From DASQFQ01 sp963722815 (lineage in GTDB: Bacteria; Actinomycetota; Thermoleophilia; Solirubrobacterales; Solirubrobacteraceae): a DNA stretch of 64,000 nucleotides. The notes beneath the pieces are model-generated. The model was not told where the DNA came from. It did no database searches and was given only the letters and a program-made list of their open reading frames with translations. The stretch lies in NCBI GenBank assembly GCA_963722815.1, contig CAVROM010000007.1, forward strand, positions 186,001 through 250,000. Reading direction: 5' to 3'. Below, one piece after another: positions 1-8,810 of the stretch (positions within the stretch are counted from its first letter, which is position 1; the number at the start of each line of letters is the position of its first letter). Made by a program: the position numbers and the translations under genes.

Positions 1-441
1 GGCGAAGTCCTCCTCGGCGATCGCGGCGAACACCGTGGCCGCCTCGCGCAGCTGCGCGGCGACGACCTTCGGCGGGACCGGCGCGCCGCGCGCCCGGTTG
101 CGCTCGCGCACCAGCTTCTCCGGCGCGTCGAGGACGACCACGTGGGCGGGCACGCCCGCCGCCGCCGCCAGCTCGCGCCACGCCGCGCGGCGCTTGGCCT
201 CCAGCCCGGTCGTGTCGATCACGGTGGTCAGCCCGCGGGCGAGGCGCTTCGCCACGATCAGGTCGAGCAGCTCGAACGCGTCGCGGCTCGCGCGCTGGTC
301 GCGCTCGCCGCGCCCCACGACCGCCCGCAGCCGGTCCGAGGAGACGATCTGGTCGGGCTCGAACCACGCCCGCGCCCAATCCGACTTCCCCGCCGCCGTC
401 GCGCCGACCAGCACGACGAGGCACGGATCCGGCAGCCTCAC
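1..441 (-). CDS. Pnkp-like P-loop polynucleotide/nucleoside kinase, 3' end outside window
   Basis: Reading the minus strand from GTG at 441 gives an open frame of 147 codons that runs off the left edge. It has a Walker A motif GATAAGKS at about residues 13-20, then a conserved SSD at 34-36, a VIDTTG block near 90 and an ERNRARG lid near 115. This order matches the kinase domain of bacterial Pnkp (5'-OH polynucleotide kinase) and related AAA_33 kinases, which transfer phosphate from ATP to RNA, DNA or small substrates. The GTG overlaps the stop of the upstream gene (GTGA), so it is probably translated by coupling. No phosphatase or ligase domain is visible in the part present. The substrate is not known. 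Confidence 0.75.
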   Translation of the reverse strand, partial: MRLPDPCLVVLVGATAAGKSDWARAWFEPDQIVSSDRLRAVVGRGERDQRASRDAFELLDLIVAKRLARGLTTVIDTTGLEAKRRAAWRELAAAAGVPAHVVVLDAPEKLVRERNRARGAPVPPKVVAAQLREAATVFAAIAEEDFA

Positions 442-1392
442 TCGTAGACCACGACGTCGGGCGGCGGCTTGAGCCGCAGCACCTGCCGCGGCGTCATCAG
501 GTTCGTGTCCTCACGGTAGAAGAGCTTGAACCCCTCGCCGAAGAAGCGCCGCGGCGACGACGTGAACGCCTTGTACTTGACCTTCTTGAGCGCGCGCGTC
601 CCGAACCCGTCGGCGTTCAGCACCATCGCGAGCCCCGCACGCTCCCGGAGCAGGGTGTCGTCGACCATGTCGTTCGTGAACTGGTGGATGAGGAAGAGCT
701 TCTGCGGCAGCTTCCGCTGCAGGGTGAGCTTCGACAGCCACGCCGACACCGCGTTGACCTCGCGCGCGTCGACGTGCCCGATCACCTGACCGGGCACCTG
801 ACCAGGCCCCATCCGCCACTCGGGGTCGAGCGCGAGGCCGACGTCGGGCTCCTTGAGCCAGCGCTTCAGGCGCGTCGCCTCGGTGAAGAAGTCCGAGCGG
901 CCGGGCTGGATGTCGAGTACCAGCAGCGCCTTCGCGCGCCGCGCCGCGCGCAGGTAGCGGTTGATGATCGTGGGGTCCTGGCGGGTGTTGTAGCGCTCGC
1001 CCTCGCCCGGGCTGCGCGGCGGCGGTGACCGCGAGCAGTTCCATGGCGGGGAGCACGGGGCGCGCCTTGGTCGCGTACGGCTTCGCCTGGCGCTCGAGCC
1101 GCCGCGCCGCGTGCGCGGGCGTCCCGATCCCGAGCGCGCCGAGCTCGTCGTCCTGCGGCGCGCCGTAGTAGGCGACGATCCGCCGGTCCGGGAGCAGCCG
1201 CCGCCCGCCGCGCGGTAACTCGGCGAGCTTCGGCGCGGCCGCCTTCTTCGCGCTCGCCTGCTGCTTCGCCGGCTGGTCGTCGCCTCCGCCCGCGAGCAGC
1301 GCCACGAGGCCGGCCACGATCAGCAGCAGCACGCCGAGCGCCACGAGGCGCCGGCGCCGGAAGACGGCAGGGCTGGGAGGAGCGGTGGCCAC
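438..1392 (-). CDS. Secreted or membrane-anchored protein of unknown function (frameshifted)
   Basis: GTG start at 1392. The N-terminus is a basic RRRR stretch followed by one hydrophobic segment (about residues 15-35), then an Ala/Lys linker, so it is exported or membrane anchored. The extracytoplasmic part contains YYGAPQDDELG, then a stretch rich in aromatic and hydrophobic residues, and ends in PPPDVVVYE. I do not recognise a family; alternating strand-like and helical segments could be a TIM-barrel-like hydrolase, but this is a guess. The frame breaks at about 1006-1012, where one extra base in a ccc/ggg run separates the two halves; removing it gives about 317 residues. It lies 18 bases after a D,D-carboxypeptidase gene, so a cell-envelope role is plausible. 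Confidence 0.6.
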
Positions 1393-1410
1393 CGCCCAGG
1401 GTCGTACCCG

Positions 1411-2417
1411 TTATCGATCGAGACGGAAGCCGCGGTCAAGCAGCTTGCGCGCCTGCGCTCCTGGATCCCGTGAGTGCAGCAGCACGACGCCGAGCCGCAC
1501 GCGGCCGCGCCGTACGGTCGCCACGAGGCAGCGCCCGGCCGCGTCGGTGTAGCCCGTCTTGACGCCCGTGACCCCGCGGTAGCCCTGCTGCAGCAGCGGG
1601 TTGTGGTTGTAGAGGTAGATCTTCCCGCCCTTGATCGGGAACGGCAGGACGGCCTGGCGGCGGCGCACGATGCGCGCGATCCGCGGCTCGCGCAGCACCG
1701 CCCGGGCGAGCGCGGCGAGGTCCGGCGCGCAGGAGTGGTTGCCGCGGTCGACGAAGCCGCTGGGTGAGCTGAAGTGCGTGCACGCGAGGCCCATCGCCCG
1801 CGCCTCGCGGTTCATCATCCCGACGAAGCGCTTGACCGAGCCGCGGCCCGCGCGCTGGGCGAGCGCGATCGCCGCGTCGTTGCCGGACGGGAGCAGCAGC
1901 CCGTAGAGCATCGTCCTGACGGGCATGCGCCGCCCGCGGCGGAACAGGCCGACGCCCGAGCCCTTGTAGGACGAGCGCCGCCTTGGTGATCCGCACCTTC
2001 GCGTTCGGCGGCACGTGCCGGGCGATCAGCACCGCGGTCATCATCTTCGTCAGCGACGCGATCGGCAGCACGCGCGTGGGGTCGCGCCGCCACAGCACCC
2101 GGCCGGTGTCGAGGTCGAAGAGCAGCCCCGAGCGCGGCGGGTGCTTGAAGCGCAGGCGCACGAGGTCGCGCGGGTCGTCGAGCCGCACCGACGAGCGGCG
2201 ACGGCGCCGTGCCGCCGCCCGCGAGCGGCGCGGGGCCGGAGTCGCTCAGCGGCGCCTCGACCGTGGGTGCGGCCGGCGCTGGCAGCTTCGGCTCGTGCTT
2301 CGGCGCGAGCGTCAGCCCGGCGCCGAGGCCGATGCCGAGCAGCGCCAGCACCGCGACCAGCCGCGGCCAGCGCCGCCGCTTGCGTCGCCGTCCGCCCTGG
2401 AAGACCTGATACGGCAT
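1411..2417 (-). CDS. Serine-type D-Ala-D-Ala carboxypeptidase (PBP5/DacF family), frameshifted
   Basis: Trims the terminal D-alanine from peptidoglycan stem peptides outside the membrane. All three penicillin-binding motifs are visible in order: SLTK (catalytic Ser, about residue 122), SGN (about 179) and KTG in GVKTGYTD (about 286). The N-terminus has a basic stretch and a single hydrophobic anchor (about residues 18-38), then a Pro-rich linker. Length of about 335 codons fits the peptidase S11 family without a long C-terminal domain. The ATG at 2417 shares its A with the rhomboid gene's TGA, implying coupling. Frame breaks at about 1968 (extra base before a TACAAG) and about 2197; the protein is otherwise continuous, so I read these as sequence errors. 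Confidence 0.9.
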
Positions 2418-3369
2418 CAGCGCTTCTGCCCGAGTGCCCCGAAGATCCCGAAGAAGAACAGGGCGAGGATGATCAGCGAGATCGCGGACAGCACGTCGAG
2501 GCCCGTGTTGAAGATCACGAACAGCGTGAGGAAGCCGAAGATCGTCGTGAACGCCAGCGCGGCGGCGGCGATGACGGAGCGCATGTACGAGAAGCGCACG
2601 GCGGCGTCCTCTTGCCGCCGTCGTTTTCGCTCGTCCGCGAACAGCTTGATCGCGAGCAGCCCGAACACGAAGCCGCCGATGTGGGCGAAGTAGGCAACGC
2701 CGCCCCCGACGCCGCCGCTGTTGAGGTCGAAGTAGCCGAACAGCAGCTGCTGGATGAACCAGAAGCCCGAGGATCAGCACCGCCGGCAGCTCGATGATCG
2801 TGAAGAAGAACACGATGAAGATCACCGTCACGACGCGGGCCCGCGGGAACAGGATGAGGTAGCCGCCGAGCACCCCGGCGATCGCGCCCGAAGCCCCCAG
2901 GTTCGGCACCTTCGCGTCCGGCCCGACGAGCAGCTGCCCGGCGGTCGCCGCGAGCCCCGCCAGCAGGTAGAAGATCACGAACTTGACCGGGCCCATCGAG
3001 TCCTCGACGTTGTTGCCGAAGATCCACAGGAACAGCATGTTGCCGCCGAGGTGCAGCAGCCCGCCGTGCATGAACATGGCGGTGAAGACGGTCAGGTACG
3101 TCGGCGGCAGGTCGTACTGGGCGCCGTAGGACTTCGCGCACTCGAACGTCTCGCTGCTGGCCGGGATGCACTGCTGGCCGGGATGCGTGACCTCGTAGGG
3201 GAACTCGCGCGTAGCGGACGAGGTTGTCGAGGTAGTGCGGGCTCGACGGGTCTCCGAGCGTGATGCCGCCGCGCTGCCACAGGAAGTACGCGAGCACGTT
3301 GAGCACGATCAGCGCGACCGTGACGACGGGGAACTTGTCCGTCGGGATGTTGTCCTTGAGGGGGAACAC
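2417..3369 (-). CDS. Rhomboid-family intramembrane serine protease, frameshifted
   Basis: Polytopic membrane protease that cleaves transmembrane substrates inside the bilayer. The N-terminal part is KFPVVTVALIVLNVLAYF (first helix), followed by a HGGLLHLGGNMLFLW helix, the catalytic GASG motif at about residue 158 and the partner histidine in AHIGG at about 230. The C-terminus adds a charged linker rich in Lys/Arg and two further hydrophobic segments. GTG start at 3369 follows directly on the lipA stop codon. Frame breaks occur at about 3211 (extra C in tacgcgcgag) and about 2766 (ggg where gg is needed); the joined product is about 317 residues. Family assignment is secure; the substrate is unknown. 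Confidence 0.88.
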
Positions 3370-4347
3370 TCAGCCGGCGGCGGCCAGGGGGCCCGTCCCG
3401 GGCCGGGACTGCGGCACGTGCTGGTCGGCGTGGTAGCTCGAGCGCACGAGCGGGCCGGCGGCGATGTGGTCGAAGCCGAGCGCGTAGGCGGCGTCCTCGA
3501 GCGCCTTGAACTCGTCCGGGTGCCAGAAGCGCACGACCGGCAGGTGGCGCTCGGTCGGGCGCAGGTACTGGCCCACGGTGAGGACCTGGACGCCGTGCTC
3601 GCGCAGGGCGCCGAACGCCTCGACCATCTCGTCGTGGGTCTCGCCGAGCCCGACCATCAGGCCGGACTTGGTGACGACCTCGTCGCCGCCCATCTCCTTG
3701 GCGTTGGCGAGCACGCGCAGCGAGCGCTCCCAGCGCGAGCCGCGGCGGGCGACCGGGTAGAGCCGCGGGACGACCTCGACGTTGTGGTTGAAGACGTCGG
3801 GGCGCTCGGCGATGACCTTGGCCAGCGGCATCTCCTCGCCGCGGAAGTCGGGGGTGAGGACCTCGACCTTGCACTCCGGCGCCTGCATCCGGATCGAGCG
3901 GATGACGCCGACGAAGGCGGAGGCGCCGTAGTCGGGCAGGTCGTCGCGGTCGACGCTGGTGATGACCGCGTGCCGCAGGCCCATCTTGGCCACGCTGCGC
4001 GCCACGCGGGCGGGCTCGAGCGGGTCGTTCCAGGTCGGCTTGCCGGTCTTGACGTTGCAGAAGCCGCAGCGGCGCGTGCAGGTGTCGCCGAGGATCATGA
4101 ACGTGGCGGTGCCGCGCTCCCAGCACTCGCCGACGTTGGGGCAGGCCGCCTCCTGGCAGACCGTGTGCAGCCCCTCCGACTTGATCATGTCGGTCAGCTC
4201 GCGGTACTTCGGGCCGCCGGGCGGCGGGACCTTGAACCACGGCGGCTTGCGGCCGCGGAACGGCTGGACCTCCTCGCCGAGGACGCGCTTGACGTCCATC
4301 CCGCCCGGGTTCGCGCGGGATCGGGTGACGTGGATCCGCTCGCTCAC
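3370..4347 (-). CDS. lipA: Lipoyl synthase
   Basis: Radical-SAM enzyme that inserts two sulfurs into octanoyl-lipoyl domains. Both iron-sulfur sites are visible: the auxiliary cluster CQEAACPNVGEC (Cx4Cx5C, about residues 62-73) and the SAM cluster CTRRCGFC (Cx3Cx2C, about 90-97), plus the C-terminal RSSY near residue 303 that ligates the auxiliary cluster. I place the start at the GTG at 4347, giving 325 residues, the usual length. As deposited the frame is open upstream into lipB, so it could be translated as one fusion; see the finding at 4344-4388. Its products serve the two E2 proteins encoded at 8807 and 13071. Confidence 0.93.
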   Translation of the reverse strand: MSERIHVTRSRANPGGMDVKRVLGEEVQPFRGRKPPWFKVPPPGGPKYRELTDMIKSEGLHTVCQEAACPNVGECWERGTATFMILGDTCTRRCGFCNVKTGKPTWNDPLEPARVARSVAKMGLRHAVITSVDRDDLPDYGASAFVGVIRSIRMQAPECKVEVLTPDFRGEEMPLAKVIAERPDVFNHNVEVVPRLYPVARRGSRWERSLRVLANAKEMGGDEVVTKSGLMVGLGETHDEMVEAFGALREHGVQVLTVGQYLRPTERHLPVVRFWHPDEFKALEDAAYALGFDHIAAGPLVRSSYHADQHVPQSRPGTGPLAAAG

Positions 4348-5025
4348 ACTGCTGAGGGTATCGCTGCGGCTTCCGAGGCGCTCGGGGGTCACCAGCCGCT
4401 GCCGGCGGCCGAACGCCGTGCAGAACGCGAGCGCCATCCGGCGGCGGAAGCAGTCCAGGTGGTCGCCCTTCCCGGTCTCCTTGGTGATCGACGTCATGCG
4501 GACGCCGTCGAGCCCGCACGGCACGACCCACTCGAACGGCTGCAGGTCGTTGTCGACGTTGATCGCGAAGCCGTGCGTGGTCACGCCGCGGGAGACGTGG
4601 ACGCCGATCGAGCCGATCTTGCGGTCCTCCACCCACACGCCGGTCAGGCCCTCGCGCGGGCCGGCGGTGATGCCCTCCTCGGCCAGCGCGGCGACGATCG
4701 CCTCCTCCATCGTGCGCAGGTAGGCGACGACGTCGGTGATCGGCATGATCGGATAGCCCACGAGCTGGCCGGGGCCGTGGTAGGTGAGCTTGCCGCCGCG
4801 GTCGGTCTGCACGACGTCGATGCCCTGGGCGCGGTACCAGGCCTCGCCCATGGGGATCTCGCCCGGCTCCGAGCGCCGGCCGCGCGTGTAGACCGGCGGG
4901 TGCTCGAGCAGCAGCAGCACGCCGGGCAGCTCGCCCTCCTGCACGCGCGCGCGGACGCGCTCCTGCAGCGCGACGCCCTCGCGGTACTCGATCTCCCCGA
5001 GGTGGCAGACGTGCAGATCAGCCAT
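4344..5025 (-). CDS. lipB: Octanoyl-[ACP]:protein N-octanoyltransferase
   Basis: Transfers octanoyl groups from ACP to the lipoyl-domain lysine, the step before LipA. The family signature RGGKLTYHGPGQLVGYP lies at about residues 77-93, the lysine-bearing DRKIGSIG at about 133-140, THGFAINV at about 150 and the catalytic cysteine in VPCG at about 168. ATG at 5025 overlaps the hydrolase gene by 8 bases. In the sequence given there is no stop before lipA. If one base of the G run at 4384-4388 is removed, the frame ends at a TGA at 4346-4344 that overlaps the lipA GTG, which is the coupling style used throughout this strand; I use that end. Confidence 0.88.
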
Positions 5026-5812
5026 GCACCCCAGCGTACCTGGCTGCTGCGGTCGCCTCGAGCAGCAGCTCGGCGATCCGGGAGGGGTGCGTGTTGAGCG
5101 AGAAATGGCCGGTGTCCGGGACCGTGACGAGCGTCACCTGCGGGCATGCCTCGAGCCCGCGGCGCTCCTCGTCCTGGAGCTTGACGTCGTCGTTCGCTCC
5201 CGAACACGACCCACGTCTGGAGACCCGGAGTCGCAGAGCGTGTCGACGAGGCTTCGCGTGCCGGTCGAGGTAGCGGAGGTAGATGCGGGTGTGGCGGCGG
5301 ACGAAGCGCGGATCGTTGCGCTGCAGCTCGGCGGCGAGCGCCGGGACGCCGGTCGGCCGGCACGTCGCCGTGGAGCATGCGGCCGATCAGCTTCAGCACG
5401 AGCGCGTAGGGCCAGTGCCCGAAGACCGTCGAGAGGCGATCGAGCGCGCGGGGGACGATCGACTCGTCACGGCGCGAGAAGCTGGGCGAGATCAGCACGA
5501 GCGAGCCGCGGAAGCGTCCCGATCCCGCCATCTCGATCGCGACGTTCGCGCCGAGGCTGTGCCCGGCCACCACCGCCGGCGCCGAGCTCGGCGGCGGCGT
5601 CGTACGCCTGCGCGGCGAATGCCTCCACGCTGTCGTCCTCCGGCGATGGCGTGCCGGCGTATCCCGGCAGCGTCGCCGCCACCAGCCGGACGCCGTCGAG
5701 GACCGGCTGCGCCGCGACGTCCTCGAAGAAGACGTCCGACGCCAGCGCTCCGGCGAGCGCGAGCACGGTGCCGCGCGAGCCGCCGGCTCGGAGCTCGCCA
5801 TCCCGGCGTCAT
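5018..5812 (-). CDS. Alpha/beta-hydrolase fold protein, frameshifted
   Basis: Reconstructed across several frame breaks. The core shows the nucleophile elbow GHSLGAN (GxSxG type) with the strand VVAGHSLG before it, an early LVAATLPGYAGTPSP oxyanion-region loop, and a C-terminal VPDTGHFSLNTHP, whose His is the likely catalytic base; this is the alpha/beta-hydrolase layout (about 265 residues). ATG at 5812 overlaps the methyltransferase stop (ATGA). One extra G just after the start (ggga at about 5803) and further indels near 5590, 5360 and 5200 split the reading frame. It overlaps the lipB start by 8 bases. Substrate unknown; esterase, lipase or haloperoxidase-like activities are all possible. 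Confidence 0.75.
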
Positions 5813-6602
5813 GACCTGCGCCCCGTGATCACGAGGTACTCGGCCGCCGGCGGCTGCGTCTCCAGCAGGCGCCGCTGCTCGGCCAGCAGCGCGTCCCAGC
5901 GATCCGGCGGGAGCATGCGGCGGGCCATGATCATCGGCCCGAACTTGGTGGTCGCGAACTCCACCTCCTCGTCGAGCGTGTCGAAGCGTGGGAACTCGAT
6001 CGTCTCGCGTGCGAACTCGAGCTCGACCCCGGTGCCCGCGAACAGATCGCGGACGTGGTCCTCGGCGCCCCACAGCAGCGGCGGCTGCGCGAGCGGCGGC
6101 GGGGGCGGCAGGTACGCGCCGAGCGAGCGGAACAGCTCGCCCATCGTGCCTTCGGGCGTCCACGCGGTGACGTAAAGCCGCCCGCCCGGGCGCAGGACGC
6201 GTGCGAGCTCCGCCGCGGTGACCGCGTGGCGCGGCGCGAACATGCAGCCGAAGACCGAGAGCACGACATCGAAGCGCTCGTCCTCGACCGGCAGGGCCTC
6301 GGCGTCGCCCTCGACGTACTCGATCGCGACACCCTCGGCGGCCGCGAGCTCGCGTCCCACGGAGAGCAGCTCCGGCGTGAGGTCGACGCCGGTCACGGCG
6401 GCGCCCGCCCGGGCGGCGCGCAGCGCGGCGTTGCCGGTGCCGCACGCGACATCGAGCACGTCCTCGCCGGGCGCCACGGCGGCGCGGCGCACCACGCGCT
6501 CCCCGACGGGCCACCCCTGCCGCTGCGCGATCGCGGGATAGTCGCCCGCCGCCCACGTGGCGCGGGCGCCCTGTTCATCTGGTCCAGCTCGCTGATAGCC
6601 AT
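5809..6602 (-). CDS. SAM-dependent methyltransferase (class I, Methyltransf_11/25 type)
   Basis: Rossmann-fold methyltransferase. The SAM-binding motif I is visible as VLDVACGTGNAAL at about residue 50, followed by the acidic GVDLTPELL (motif II region), EGDAEALP (adenine contact) and FDVVLSVFGCMFAP; the post-core ARVLRPGGRLYVTAWTPEG is typical of small-molecule methyltransferases of the UbiE/Methyltransf_11 type. ATG at 6602 gives about 264 residues after correcting one indel at about 6570 in gcgcccgcg. The gene starts the lipB-lipA run on the minus strand and is divergent from the HD-GYP regulator, with about 90 bases between starts. The methyl acceptor cannot be told from sequence. Confidence 0.82.
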
Positions 6603-6696
6603 GGGCCGAGGCTAGGTGCGACCCTGGTGGCGCATGAGGCGTTCGCCTCATCTTCGGATCGCGGTTAGGCTCCGCCGATGAGCGGATCGCACGCAC

Positions 6697-8261
6697 GTGC
6701 GGCTCGCGGAGCTCGTCGCCGCGCTGTCGCTCGGCATCGACCTCGGCTTCGGCCAGCCGATGGAGCACGTCCTGCGCCAGTGCCTGATCGCGCTGCGGCT
6801 CGCCGAGCGGCCGGGACTTGACCGAGCAGGAGCGGGCCGCGGTCTACTACACCGCGCTGCTGATCAACGTCGGCTGCCACACCGACGCGCACGAGCAGGC
6901 CAAGTGGTTCGGCGACGACATCGCGCTGAAGTCGGGCAAGTACGACCACGAGCTGCGCAGCCTGCGCGGCGCGCTGTCCGGGCTGCGCCTGCTCGGCGCC
7001 GGCCACCCGCCGCTGCACCGCTTCCGGGTCGGGCTCGAGTTCGCGCTCTCCGGCCACCGCGAGGTCGACGCCATGATCAGCCACCACGCCGACATGTCGC
7101 GCGCACGCTCGCGCGAGGAGCTCGAGCTGCCGCGGCGACGTGCTCGACGCGCTGCGGCGCGGCCTACGAGCAGTGGGACGGGCAGGGCTGGCCGGGCGAC
7201 GCTGCGGGCGAGGCGGTCCCGCTCGCGGCGCGGCATCGCGCAGCTCGCGGAGTTCGTCGAGGTCGCGCACCGCGTCGGCGGGCGCCGCGGCGGTCCGGCG
7301 AGCTCGCCGCGAGCGCGGCCGGGAGGCAGTTCGATCCCGCGCTGGCCGACGCTGCTGCGCGCGCGACGCCGACGCGATCTCTCGCCGGGCTGGACGCGGT
7401 CGGCGACGTGGGACGCGGTGATCGACGCCGAGCCGGCGCTTGCGCTCGTGCTCTCGGGCGAGCGGTTCGACGCCGCGCTGCTCGCGATCGCCAACTTCGT
7501 CGACCTCAAGTCGCCGTACGCGCTCGGGCACGCGCGGGCGGTCGCCGAGCTCGCCGCGCGGCGCGGCGAGCGGCTCGGGCTCCCCGGAGGCCGAGGTGCG
7601 CACGCTGCGCCGCGCGGGGCTCGTCCACGACCTCGGGCGGCTCGGCGTCTCCAACGCGATCTGGGACAAGCCGGCGCCGCTGGGCGCCGGGCGAGTGGGA
7701 GCGCGTGCGCCTGCAGCCCTACCTGACCGAGCGCATGCTCAGCCAGTCCGCCGCGCTCGCGCCGCTCGGCGCGATCGCCGTGCAGCACCGCGAGCGGCTC
7801 GACGGCTCCGGCTACCCGCGCGGTCTGTCCGGCGCCGCCATCTCCCGCCCGGCGCGGATCCTCGGCGCCGCCGACGCCTACCAGGCGATGCGCGAGCCGC
7901 GCCCGCACCGGCCGCCGCGCGCGCCGGCGCGAGGCCGCGGCGCGAGCTGCGCGCCGAGGTCACGGGCCGGCCGGCTCGACGCCGAGGCGGTCGAGGCGCG
8001 TGCTCGGCGCGGCGGGCCACCGCGGTCGCCGCGCCGGCGCGAGGGGCCCGCCGGGCTGACCGCGCGCGAGATCGAGGTGCTGCGGCTGCTCGCGCGCGGG
8101 CTGTCGAACAAGCGAGATCGCCGAGCGCCTGGTCGATCTCGCCGAAGACCGTCGGCAACCACGTCGAGCACATCTACGCCAAGATCGGCGCGTCGACCCG
8201 CGCGACCGCCAGCCTGTTCGCGATGCGGCACGGCCTGCTGCCGGACTACCGCGTCAGCTGA
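6697..8261 (+). CDS. HD-GYP-type phosphohydrolase with C-terminal LuxR helix-turn-helix, frameshifted
   Basis: Reconstructed across at least six frame breaks (about 6820, 7140, 7170, 7250, 7690 and 7920-8130). The N-terminal half carries an HD-like segment (TALLINVGCHTDAHEQ). The second half has HDLGRLGV, QHRERLDGSGYPRGL and ILGAADAYQAM, the HD, GYP and following motifs of HD-GYP domains, which commonly hydrolyse cyclic di-GMP. The C-terminus is a LuxR-type DNA-binding domain (GLTAREIEVLRLLARGLSNK, then KTVGNHVEHIYAKIG). A signal-degrading domain joined to a DNA-binding domain suggests a nucleotide-responsive regulator; this is inference. Start may instead be ATG at 6679. Its 3' end overlaps the DUF488 gene by 8 bases on the opposite strand. 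Confidence 0.8.
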
Positions 8262-8810
8262 GCGGGGCGGGTAGGTGAGCCGGCCGTCGTCCACCTGCGC
8301 GAAGTCGGTGAGCTCGTGCTTCGCGGCCTCGCGCGCGTCGAGGATGTGGCGCACCTCGTGGCCGCGGACGACGAGCGCGTCGGCGAGCAGGCGCCGGTGG
8401 CAGCGCCACCACGGTGCCTCCGCGCACATGACGGCGACGCGGTGCCCAGGGGCCAAGCCAGGCAGCTTGCTGCCTAGCGGGGGCTCGCGCGCCCACGCCT
8501 CCAGCCGCTGTAGCCCGCGCGCGAACTCCTCGCTCGCCATGTGATCGGCGTAGCCCTGGAAGACTGCGATCTCCCAGCCGCCGTTGGGCGAGCCAGGGAC
8601 GCGCGAGCGGCGGCCGCCGAGCTCCGGAAAGTGCTCGTAGGCGATGCCGTCGGCCGGGAGCGCTTCGCGGAGCGCCTCGGCGTTGAAGTGCGGCAGCCGC
8701 TTGGAGCCGGGAAAGCGGCGGACGTCGGCGATCGCGTCCACCCCGTGGGCGCGCAGGAGCGCGACGAGCTCGTCGCGCTCCCGCGTCGAATGCCCGACGG
8801 TGTGGATCAG
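8254..8810 (-). CDS. DUF488 family protein
   Basis: Begins IHTVGHSTRERDELVALL, the hallmark N-terminus of DUF488 proteins, with DVRRFPGSKRLPHFN (about residues 28-42), YEHFPELGGRR and the Cys/Trp-rich VAVMCAEAPWWRCHRRLLA (about 130-148). DUF488 proteins are small cytosolic proteins of unproven biochemical role, some with cysteine-based motifs like the one seen here. No ATG or GTG lies at the right place; the reading frame follows a CTGA overlap with the E2 stop, so the start is uncertain. The natural stop is probably the TGA at 8254-8256, reached after an indel in the cccgcccc run near 8266. It is the last gene of the branched-chain dehydrogenase operon. Confidence 0.8.

Noticed and set aside
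3235..5097. 620-residue open frame on the plus strand across lipA-lipB
   Set aside because: It is antisense to clear LipA and LipB motifs and has Arg/Ala/Asp-rich low-complexity wording typical of a GC-rich shadow frame.
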